Below, in pieces: positions 9,806 to 16,648 of a stretch of DNA of 64,000 nucleotides. Each line of letters starts with the position of its first letter. Positions within the stretch are counted from its first letter, which is position 1. The translations under genes were made by a program, and so were the position numbers. The stretch is from assembly GCA_000314955.1 (NCBI GenBank), contig BAEM01000007.1:186001-250000 (forward strand), given 5' to 3'. Origin of the DNA: Paraglaciecola chathamensis S18K6 (GTDB lineage Bacteria > Pseudomonadota > Gammaproteobacteria > Enterobacterales > Alteromonadaceae). The notes below the pieces were generated by a model. The model did no database searches. It had not been told where the DNA came from and was given only the letters and a program-made list of their open reading frames with translations.

Positions 9806-10159
9806 ATGACGGAATCACCTATGAACGCAGAAAATACGACGACAACCAAGAGCAAAAACATAAACCTAAAAATTGTTCAAAAAGTCATCGAGTTGACCAC
9901 GAATAAAGGTTATCCGTTGAAGGACAAAAATCTAAACGGTTTTGCCCAAGCGTTCGATAAAGATGAACTAAGTATCGTATACACAACGCCATTCTCAGGC
10001 GCTGAAATCCTTCCCGGCCAAAAAGCTTACATGGTAGATATTTGGTATCAACACAAGAAGGTATACAGCTTAGACTTTCAAAATATCGAAGCGTTGTCAG
10101 GTTGTCATAGAAGACCTAAAGGTCTTTGGCTGGACAAGCTTATGGAGCTAAAATTATGA
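9806..10159 (+). CDS. Hypothetical protein, overlapping pair member 1
   Basis: 117 residues, not recognised. The N-terminus is rich in Thr and Asn; the rest is alpha/beta (LKIVQKVIELTT...VYSLDFQNIEAL). ATG 9806 was chosen, but ATG 9821 is an alternative. The stop TGA overlaps the ATG of the next gene (ATGA at 10156), so the two are probably translationally coupled. Such tight pairs of small proteins are typical of toxin-antitoxin or effector-immunity modules, but nothing in either sequence proves this. Confidence 0.55.
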   Translation: MTESPMNAENTTTTKSKNINLKIVQKVIELTTNKGYPLKDKNLNGFAQAFDKDELSIVYTTPFSGAEILPGQKAYMVDIWYQHKKVYSLDFQNIEALSGCHRRPKGLWLDKLMELKL

Positions 10160-10401
10160 AAAAAAACGTAGATACACCCATCGATATTTTAGAACTTTCT
10201 TATGTTATTGAACGCGATTCTCAGAGTGGGGATTTAGCTCGTACCCTCCTTCAACAGGGGCACACACTATACGAACCCGACCCAAAATTCCCAAGGGGAT
10301 TGAGACGACATTTACCATCAGGAAATATTGAACTTGGCTACTGGCAAGATGGCAAATTTATCGTGGCAGAAATCAAGCCCGAACGTGAATCTGACAAATA
10401 G
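10156..10401 (+). CDS. Hypothetical protein, overlapping pair member 2
   Basis: 81 residues from ATG 10156, which overlaps the stop of the preceding gene. Reading upstream of this ATG is possible but would overlap the neighbour heavily. The product has a basic centre (FPRGLRRHLPSG) and ends YWQDGKFIVAEIKPE. No family recognised. The overlap argues for coupled translation with the preceding 117-residue protein. Confidence 0.55.
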   Translation: MKKNVDTPIDILELSYVIERDSQSGDLARTLLQQGHTLYEPDPKFPRGLRRHLPSGNIELGYWQDGKFIVAEIKPERESDK

Positions 10402-10420
10402 ATTACTAAATTTAACTACT

Positions 10421-10753
10421 ATGCCTTACTGCCACCAATATCTAAAAGCAAATGGCTCTGAACATCTGTTCAGCACTGTTCAGTTGCTATCAAAAGAACA
10501 GTTTAACGCTCGTGACGCTTATCCACTCGATAATCCCAATCACTTCAATATTGATAATTCTATGAACAATGTGCGGGCGATAACGGATACCAAAAATCTA
10601 TCTATACGATTATTTTGTCGATATGCAAAAGATGTCGGGAGATTCAATCATCGAGTCATCAAATTCGCGGAGCGTCATTCAGATATTTGTGACGTGTTTG
10701 ATGAGGGAGAGACTGGAGAAGAGTCTATTACGTTTAATATTTCTTGGAAGTAG
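10421..10753 (+). CDS. Hypothetical protein, possibly frameshifted near its end
   Basis: 110 residues from ATG 10421; a longer frame to 10328 overlaps the preceding gene and is less likely. No good ribosome site and no recognised family. After the stop at 10753, another frame reads on with protein-like sequence (LEVAAKFLLDNAVFDVSVS) to a TGA at 10838. One extra T in the run at about 10739-10743 would join the two into a product of about 138 residues. So this may be a recently frameshifted gene or a sequence error. It lies in the small-gene cluster before the metal block. Confidence 0.45.
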   Translation: MPYCHQYLKANGSEHLFSTVQLLSKEQFNARDAYPLDNPNHFNIDNSMNNVRAITDTKNLSIRLFCRYAKDVGRFNHRVIKFAERHSDICDVFDEGETGEESITFNISWK

Positions 10754-10835
10754 CCGCTAAATTTTTACTAGACAACGCAGTGTTTGATGTATCTGTAAGT
10801 GATGGAGACTCGTTAATAAATAGCAAAGGAAAATT

Positions 10836-11093
10836 ATGAGTACTAAAGAATGGTTTTATTGTCCAACCGAATCTAGCGTGGGTGGCTATCAGGAGATGAG
10901 TTTCGATGATGAGAATCAAAACCCGGTTCTGATTCAGATTGATAATCCAGAGGAATATCAAGTATTTAAAAGTGAACAATTTCATCAAGTCCAGATAGCC
11001 ATCGATGCAAAAGTGTTCGATAGCCTAGCGATTGCTTGGTGCAAAAAAAGAAAGTTACACGGGGCTTTGGGTGGCCCGGACAGCGAATATTAA
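10836..11093 (+). CDS. Hypothetical protein (85 aa)
   Basis: 85 residues starting at ATG 10836 after a good AAAGGA. Acidic N-terminal half (MSFDDENQNP), then a short helical C-terminal part (VFDSLAIAWCKKRK). No family recognised and no signal peptide. It is the last gene of the 8.4-11.1 kb cluster and is followed by a 349-bp spacer with four strong inverted repeats. Confidence 0.55.
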   Translation: MSTKEWFYCPTESSVGGYQEMSFDDENQNPVLIQIDNPEEYQVFKSEQFHQVQIAIDAKVFDSLAIAWCKKRKLHGALGGPDSEY

Positions 11094-11128
11094 CAAGGCT
11101 AAAACTATCAACAATACAAACATTAGTT

Positions 11129-11313
11129 CACCATACGTTCCATTTTGGAACGTATGGTGGACGACTTGAAGTCGTCTGAGTGCTATTTTCTGCCGTTCAA
11201 GTTTTGAAATTTGAACGGCAGTTGTGTACGTTAAGCGGTCATTGGCACATTGACAATAGAGCAGCGACAAAGAGCGATCACCAGTCGTTCGACCTACCTC
11301 AGTCGAACGACTG
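11129..11313. repeat. Cluster of four perfect inverted repeats
   Basis: The 11094-11442 spacer has no convincing gene. It contains four successive hairpins: 11129-11142 with 11146-11159 (14-bp stem, TTT loop); 11160-11167 with 11169-11176 (8 bp); 11190-11200 with 11211-11221 (11 bp, 10-base loop); 11282-11293 with 11302-11313 (12 bp, 8-base loop). The first could end transcription of the small-gene cluster, but there is no T-run after it. The rest resemble structured intergenic repeats or scars at an island junction. Confidence 0.75.
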
Positions 11314-11442
11314 CTTAGCCCAAAATTGCGGACGTAGCTATTTATTGTATATTGGTTACTTTATCGAATTTCAATTCGTCGAACCTGTAACCTTATGAAA
11401 CCGTAGGCAAAGGTAAAACGATAAGACTTATAGATATCAGTA

Positions 11443-11832
11443 TCACTCTTCAAGCAACTGCAATACCCCACATTCTTTAACTTTTCTATTATCTGTGCAT
11501 GCCGAGGCCATCTCAGATAGGGTAAGCTTTAGCTCCTCAAGCTCTGCAATGCGATGCGTGACGTCAACCATATGTTGATGGATCAAATTGTTCACACTAG
11601 TACAACTTTTATTGGGATTATTTTTTGTATCCAACAGCTGTTTAATTTCTATTATGGTCAAATCTAATGAGCGACATTGTTTAATAAATCGCAGTGCCCT
11701 CAACGATGAGGCGTCGTAAATTCTGTAGTTACCTTCACTGCGATTGCAAGCTTCAAACAACCCCTGTTTTTCATAAAAACGGATCGTTTGAATAGAACAC
11801 CCACTTTTTTTTGATAGCTCACCTATTTTCAT
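11443..11832 (-). CDS. cadR: MerR-family Cd/Pb/Zn-responsive regulator (CadR/PbrR-like)
   Basis: 129-residue MerR-type activator that twists the promoter DNA when metal binds. N-terminal HTH (GELSKKSGCSIQTIRFYEKQGL), long dimerisation helix, and C-terminal metal site. Cysteines C77 (NKSCTSV), C112 (SACTD) and C121 (ECGVL) sit where CadR/PbrR proteins hold their metal-binding cysteines. It is divergent from the CDF transporter gene at 11914, with the shared promoter between them. CadR versus PbrR cannot be settled by eye; it presumably controls the whole metal block. Confidence 0.88.
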   Translation of the reverse strand: MKIGELSKKSGCSIQTIRFYEKQGLFEACNRSEGNYRIYDASSLRALRFIKQCRSLDLTIIEIKQLLDTKNNPNKSCTSVNNLIHQHMVDVTHRIAELEELKLTLSEMASACTDNRKVKECGVLQLLEE

Positions 11833-11850
11833 AAACGTGCCTTTGTGCTG

Positions 11851-11881
11851 TTGACCCTATACTAGGTATAGACTTTACACT
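11851..11881 (+). promoter_or_regulatory. MerR-type promoter with 19-bp spacer and operator dyad
   Basis: TTGACC (11851-11856) and TACACT (11876-11881) are separated by 19 bp instead of 17, the spacing that MerR-family activators correct. The spacer holds a perfect dyad CTATAC-TAG-GTATAG (11857-11871), the expected operator. It faces the transporter gene at 11914 and sits just upstream of the divergent regulator, so it should control both. Confidence 0.85.
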
Positions 11882-11913
11882 GTAGCTATAGTTTTGGGAA
11901 TAGGAGTTGAACA

Positions 11914-12549
11914 ATGAGTGGATGCGGCTGTGAAGTGGAAATCAAAGATGCCTCACAAAAACGGGTTCTGTATTGGCTGCTAGGTATCAATGCGACGATG
12001 TTTTTCGTTGAGATGACCGTGGGTATTTTGGCTGACTCTACTGCTTTGATAGCAGACTCTATGGACATGCTAGCGGATGCGGTTGTTTACGGCATAGGTA
12101 TTTATGCTGTGGGTAAATCTATACTTCACAAAGCCAAAGCTGCGCAAATCAGTGGTTACTTTCAGTTATTGCTGGGCGTGATCATTCTCATTGATATTAC
12201 CAGAAGATTATTCTTGGGCAGTGAGCCTATCTCATCATTAATGATAGGAATGGGTTTCATTGCCCTAATTGCAAATGTCGCTTGCTTGATGATTATTCGA
12301 AACCATAAAAATGACGAAGTACATATGCGAGCTAGCTGGATTTTTTCAGCTAACGATGTCATTGCCAACATGGGTGTCATCATAGCCGGAGTTTTAGTGG
12401 TATGGCTTGATAGCAGAGTACCGGATCTGGTTATCGGCTGTATCGTGTCGGTTGTCGTGCTGCGCGGAGCGTGGATGATCCTGAAAGACGCCAAGCAGGA
12501 AGTACTTAATAACGAAGTACAGAAAGGTAAAGTGGGTGAACCACTATGA
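11914..12549 (+). CDS. Short CDF-family cation efflux transporter
   Basis: 211-residue inner-membrane cation diffusion facilitator, likely exporting Zn, Cd or Co by proton antiport. Six hydrophobic segments; the metal-site motifs are visible as DSMDMLAD in helix 2 and SANDVIAN in helix 5. It begins with MSGCGCE, a possible metal-binding N-terminus. The cytosolic C-terminal domain of full CDF proteins is missing, so this is a short form of the family, not an obvious truncation. GGAG precedes the ATG. The stop overlaps the DUF3703 start. Confidence 0.85.
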   Translation: MSGCGCEVEIKDASQKRVLYWLLGINATMFFVEMTVGILADSTALIADSMDMLADAVVYGIGIYAVGKSILHKAKAAQISGYFQLLLGVIILIDITRRLFLGSEPISSLMIGMGFIALIANVACLMIIRNHKNDEVHMRASWIFSANDVIANMGVIIAGVLVVWLDSRVPDLVIGCIVSVVVLRGAWMILKDAKQEVLNNEVQKGKVGEPL

Positions 12550-12911
12550 CATACAATAAAGCCGTTAAGCCGCATATCGATTCCAAATTGACAGATTACT
12601 CAGATGCAATGTCTAACAATAATGAGAGGCAGGCATTTGCAGCGCTGGAGGATGCGCATGTAATTGGTCAGCACTCTACTTATTACCATTGTTTAATTCA
12701 TTATAAAATGCTGCGACATGGCCTTCTAAACAAAGATTGGAGAGCCGTTTTTGGACAAGTAATAAGAATAGTTGGTGCTGCAACCAAAACAGCTATCGGC
12801 CTTGTACCTAAAGGGAATACAGGCGGCACTGACATCAGCCCTTTTAAGCGACTGCCAATCAACGCTGAAAATCAAGCGATATTGGACAAAATCAACCATG
12901 CACAATCATAA
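12546..12911 (+). CDS. DUF3703 family protein
   Basis: 121 residues. The pattern (AFAALEDAHVIGQHSTYYHCLIHYKMLRHGLL...RDWRAVFGQ-like, ending in GNTGGTDISPFKRLPI) matches DUF3703 as I know it, small proteins often found beside metal-efflux genes. Several His residues (AHVIGQHSTYYHCLIH) could bind metal; function is unknown. Its start overlaps the preceding transporter stop (ATGA) and its end overlaps the CzcD start by 14 bases, so all three are translationally coupled. Confidence 0.75.
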   Translation: MTYNKAVKPHIDSKLTDYSDAMSNNNERQAFAALEDAHVIGQHSTYYHCLIHYKMLRHGLLNKDWRAVFGQVIRIVGAATKTAIGLVPKGNTGGTDISPFKRLPINAENQAILDKINHAQS

Positions 12912-13782
12912 CCACAGTCAAAGTGATAACAGCGCATCAAAACGTATTGGCTGGGCATTTTTCTTGAATGTCGTATTCACTATCATTGAATTTATCGGCG
13001 GATGGCTGACAAACAGCACGGCTATAATGGCCGACGCAGTGCATGATTTGGGCGATAGTTTATCCATTGGTACTGCTTGGGGCTTAAATAAACTCAGTGA
13101 TAAAGAAGCAAATGCTACTTTTTCCTACGGCTACAAGCGTTTTTCACTCCTTGGGGCGTTAATTAATGGAGTTGTACTAACGGCTGGTTCGATTTGGATT
13201 TTGTTCGAAGCTATTCCACGATTACTGGCCCCTGAAATGCCCCAAGTGGAAGGCATGTTAGGGTTGTCTATATTCGGGATAGCAGTCAATGGCTTTGCAG
13301 CGTATAAACTCAGGGAAGGAAACTCCTTAAATGAACGAGTATTAAACTGGCATTTGCTCGAAGATGTTCTGGGATGGGTCGCAGTACTGATCGTGTCGAT
13401 TGTGCTGATGTTCAAGCCTTGGGCGATTTTAGATCCCATTTTATCTATTGGCTTCACATTATTCATTTTATTTAATGTCATTAGAAATCTAAAAGAAACC
13501 TTACTGCTATTTTTACAAGCGACACCTGACGCACAGCAAATGGAAGAGGTTCATAAAGTGCTTATGTCTAGCGATGATGTGATGGATATCCATCATTTTC
13601 ACATTTGGTCTTTGGATGGAGAGCACAGCGTTATGACTGTCCATGTGGAGCTGAATGATGATATTTCTGTATCTCAACTTAAGAAACTCAAGGAACAACT
13701 TCGTCACGGCCTAGCTGGGTTCGATTTTGTGCACACTACGATAGAAATCGAATTTGCCGATGAAGATTGCCGTGATGTGTAA
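12898..13782 (+). CDS. czcD: CDF-family Zn/Co/Cd efflux protein, CzcD-like
   Basis: 294 residues from ATG 12898 (N-terminus MHNHNHSQS). Six membrane helices with the CDF metal site in helix 2 (ADAVHDLGDS, HDxxD) and helix 5 (LLEDVLGW), then a cytosolic metallochaperone-like domain (IHHFHIWSLDGEHSVMTVHVEL). It exports divalent metal to the periplasm, where the CzcCBA pump downstream can take it across the outer membrane. A longer frame from 12772 overlaps DUF3703 fully and is unlikely. A His-rich N-terminus is usual for CzcD. Confidence 0.9.
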   Translation: MHNHNHSQSDNSASKRIGWAFFLNVVFTIIEFIGGWLTNSTAIMADAVHDLGDSLSIGTAWGLNKLSDKEANATFSYGYKRFSLLGALINGVVLTAGSIWILFEAIPRLLAPEMPQVEGMLGLSIFGIAVNGFAAYKLREGNSLNERVLNWHLLEDVLGWVAVLIVSIVLMFKPWAILDPILSIGFTLFILFNVIRNLKETLLLFLQATPDAQQMEEVHKVLMSSDDVMDIHHFHIWSLDGEHSVMTVHVELNDDISVSQLKKLKEQLRHGLAGFDFVHTTIEIEFADEDCRDV

Positions 13783-13869
13783 TCCAATGATAGAAACACT
13801 TTGTATCAGTTGGTCGATTGGTCTTAGTTCGAATACCTGTTAATATGAAAAAGATGAGAGTAGATAGAT

Positions 13870-14265
13870 ATGTTTAGTGTAAGGGTGACAAGCTACCTGT
13901 TGATTTCGCTGATTTTGTTTCAGTCGTTTTCTGCTGTCGCCAAGTCCTTGGATTTTCATGCTATTGATTCGCAACATCTAAGCGAATTACATGAACATCA
14001 GGCGGGAGATAACACCGCTTCTGTGAAGACGCATGCTCAACTGCAATCTAACGAACAACTTGATACTGATAACGCCCCCGTAGATATTTCTCACAATCCT
14101 GCTGATTGCCACCATTGTGGTCACTGTCATGGAACCCATGCCCAATGGCTTGGAAATAACACCGCAATTGAACTTGCTTCGGTTGCCACCCATCACGGTT
14201 TCTATTACTTATCAAAAGTAGTAGATGCACCGGTCACGCAATTACTACGCCCACCTAAAGCATAA
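13870..14265 (+). CDS. Secreted His/Cys-rich protein of the metal block
   Basis: 131 residues. A signal peptide (about 1-24, hydrophobic LLISLILFQ then SAVAKS) points to the periplasm. The mature part is rich in His, Asp and Gln and has a dense CHHCGHCHGTH cluster (about residues 81-91) that looks like a metal site. Position between czcD and czcC suggests a periplasmic metal-binding accessory, in the role of CzcE/CzcI-type proteins; I do not recognise the exact family. Confidence 0.7.
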   Translation: MFSVRVTSYLLISLILFQSFSAVAKSLDFHAIDSQHLSELHEHQAGDNTASVKTHAQLQSNEQLDTDNAPVDISHNPADCHHCGHCHGTHAQWLGNNTAIELASVATHHGFYYLSKVVDAPVTQLLRPPKA

Positions 14266-14337
14266 CCCCTGAACTAATCAAACACCGTTCGCCAACAGCT
14301 TGGCGATATATATTTTTGATAATTTAGGAATAAAACA

Positions 14338-15660
14338 ATGATGCATATTTCATTGAGCCGCCCTGTGCGTGTGCACGCTTGGGTGATTTTCACGATGCTT
14401 GTTCTTCTGACAACACACACCGTGGTAGTAGCACAAACAAACAGTATCACCAATCGCAAAATGACCTTGCAAAGCGTCATACAGCGAACATTAGCGAATT
14501 CGCCCGAATTGCATGAGTTCACATATAGGCAACAAGCAATTGAGGGAGAAATCAAAACTGCGTCTCTTAAACCAGCCCTCAACGTAGGCATTGAAGTGGA
14601 AAACTTCTTAGGAACAGGCGAGGTCTCTGGCATTAAGGACACCGAGCTGACTCTCACATTGTCGTCGGTCATTGAATTGGGCAATAAACTCAACTCGCGT
14701 AAGGCGTTTGCTAAGGCGCAATCCACCTTAGTCGAAGCGCAAAAACAAGTGCACACCTTGGATGTACTGGCTGAAGTGACACGTCGCTACATCGATGTAC
14801 TGGCGCAACAAGCGTTAATTGACGCGCAAAAAGATGCAGAAACACTTGCTCGATATACCTATCAAGCTGTCACAAAACGCGTGGATGCAGGTGCTTCCCC
14901 TGCATTTGAACAGAAACGCGCTGAAGCAGCTTTAGCAAGATCCAGATTGGATGTGGTGACCGCACAGCAAACTAAGCAAGCCATGATAAATAGTCTGGCT
15001 ATTATGTGGGGGGAAAAAGATCCCACTTTTACTGATGTGGAGGGAGACTTATTTGCGCTGCAATCGTCTCCTTCGTTAACCGCGCTTTTCACCACCTTAT
15101 TGGACAGTCCCAATCTTGAGGTCTATACGCAAGAATCGAGATTGCAGGCTTCTCAAGTCCGTCTTACTCAAGCAGCTAATCAATCGGATTTAAGCTGGAC
15201 GGCTGGTATTAGGCGCATGAATGGCATAGATGAAACAGCCTTTGTAGCAGGCGTGAGTATGCCTCTGTTTGCCGGTGACCGAAATCTTGGCGAGTACGAA
15301 AAGCAGCGAGCAATTCAGGCACAGCTAGAACAACAAAAAGAGTCAGCGACGCAAAGCCTATACCATCAGCTAAATATGGCCTTGATGATCAGAAACAATG
15401 CGCTGCTCAATGTACAGACACTGCAAAACTCTATTATCCCACCCTTAGTTCAAGCGCTGGAATTAGTAGAGCAAGCCTATATAAACGGACGATTCAGCTA
15501 CCTTGAATGGGTGAGTACACGTCAAGAACTACTCAATGCCAAACAAGCCTTAATTCAATCAGCGAAGCAAGCTCATCAGCGTGGTGCAGATATCGAATCA
15601 CTGACTGCACAGCCTCTTGTGGATACGATCAACACCTCTTTTTCGAGAAAAGCAAAATGA
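14338..15660 (+). CDS. czcC: TolC-family outer-membrane channel of heavy-metal efflux (CzcC)
   Basis: 440 residues, signal peptide at the N-terminus (ending about VVVAQTN), followed by the two helical outer-membrane-efflux-protein repeats typical of CzcC. It forms the outer-membrane exit duct of the RND pump. The stop (15660) overlaps the czcB ATG at 15657 (ATGA), so C and B are coupled. The gene order C-B-A is that of the classical czc operon. Confidence 0.9.
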   Translation: MMHISLSRPVRVHAWVIFTMLVLLTTHTVVVAQTNSITNRKMTLQSVIQRTLANSPELHEFTYRQQAIEGEIKTASLKPALNVGIEVENFLGTGEVSGIKDTELTLTLSSVIELGNKLNSRKAFAKAQSTLVEAQKQVHTLDVLAEVTRRYIDVLAQQALIDAQKDAETLARYTYQAVTKRVDAGASPAFEQKRAEAALARSRLDVVTAQQTKQAMINSLAIMWGEKDPTFTDVEGDLFALQSSPSLTALFTTLLDSPNLEVYTQESRLQASQVRLTQAANQSDLSWTAGIRRMNGIDETAFVAGVSMPLFAGDRNLGEYEKQRAIQAQLEQQKESATQSLYHQLNMALMIRNNALLNVQTLQNSIIPPLVQALELVEQAYINGRFSYLEWVSTRQELLNAKQALIQSAKQAHQRGADIESLTAQPLVDTINTSFSRKAK

Positions 15661-16595
15661 ACAAAAATATATTAATTAAGAAGCAAAACACGCTGTTAGT
15701 TTTCATTGTTTGCAGTGCCTTGGGATTTTTTTCAAGCACCACAATACAAGCAGCAGAAGGCGAGCATGGTAAAGAGGAAGCCCATAAGGATGAACGCGTA
15801 TTCATGTCAGATAGCTTGGCGCAAAAAATGGGCGTAATGACGCAAAGTGTGCAAACGGGTAATCTCAATATTACCACCACTGTCTACGGAAATATTGTGA
15901 CCGACCCTGCTTCACTGAGTCATGTGCGTGCACGATTCGACGGTATGGTGACCAAGGTCAATGCAAATTTAGGTAACAACGTTAAAAAAGGCGAGACACT
16001 GGCGGTAGTTGAATCCAACGAAAGCCTGAAAAGCTATCCCGTTACCGCGCCGTTTTCAGGCACCGTGATTGCCAGACATGCCAATGAAGGCGAGTTATCA
16101 AATGGCCAAGTGCTATTTTCAATCGCAAACTATGATGACGTGTGGGCACAGCTTAAAGTCTTCCCACAACAGCTATCAGATATAGCAGAGCAGCAACCCG
16201 TTCAGCTTAGCCTGTCAGGGGCAGCGTTAGACACCACTATCCAACATATCTTACCCTCACCCGATGAAAAGCCTTATGTCTTGGCGTATGCCAAAATATC
16301 CAATACCTCAGGTCAATGGCCGGTTGGCGCAGCTATCAAAGGCCTTGTCACTATCAACACCGTTGATGTCGCAATGATGGTGCCTAAAGCGTCGATTCAA
16401 GAGTTTGAGGATGCTTCTGTCGTGTTTGTCAAAGAAGGTGACGAATACCGTCCCGTGCCCGTTACCTTAGGTCAACAAGATAACCACAATATTGAAGTGT
16501 TATCAGGTCTGCACATTGCAGATGTGATTGTCAGCCAGAACAGCTACCTGTTTAAAGCCGATTTAGAAAAGTCGGAGGCAGGTCATGATCATTAA
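15657..16595 (+). CDS. czcB: Periplasmic adaptor of heavy-metal RND efflux (CzcB)
   Basis: 312 residues from ATG 15657, which overlaps the czcC stop; the frame upstream of this ATG belongs to czcC. An N-terminal hydrophobic segment (about 10-30) is followed by a His/Glu-rich stretch (EGEHGKEEAHKDE), a split lipoyl-like domain (VRARFDGMVTKVNANLG...APFSGTVIARHANEGE) and beta-barrel regions, ending in AGHDH. It bridges CzcA and CzcC. The His-rich ends may bind metal. Confidence 0.9.
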   Translation: MNKNILIKKQNTLLVFIVCSALGFFSSTTIQAAEGEHGKEEAHKDERVFMSDSLAQKMGVMTQSVQTGNLNITTTVYGNIVTDPASLSHVRARFDGMVTKVNANLGNNVKKGETLAVVESNESLKSYPVTAPFSGTVIARHANEGELSNGQVLFSIANYDDVWAQLKVFPQQLSDIAEQQPVQLSLSGAALDTTIQHILPSPDEKPYVLAYAKISNTSGQWPVGAAIKGLVTINTVDVAMMVPKASIQEFEDASVVFVKEGDEYRPVPVTLGQQDNHNIEVLSGLHIADVIVSQNSYLFKADLEKSEAGHDH

Positions 16596-16648
16596 TAACT
16601 CAATGCTATCTATTTGGTCAGGCGTCTCTGTTATTGGGGGGCGAACAC

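Noticed and set aside
9781..9900. EF-hand-like reading frame (FDSDNDGITYE)
   Set aside because: A stop lies just upstream and the frame overlaps the better-supported gene at 9806; too short to be a gene.
8391..11313. Integron cassette array
   Set aside because: Small genes in one direction and hairpins are suggestive, and GTTAAGC at about 11230 fits a core site, but no matching inverse core (RYYYAAC) and no repeated attC were found between the genes; no integrase is present.
16634..16648. Upstream TTG start for czcA
   Set aside because: The five extra codons include the G-rich ribosome site that serves ATG 16649.
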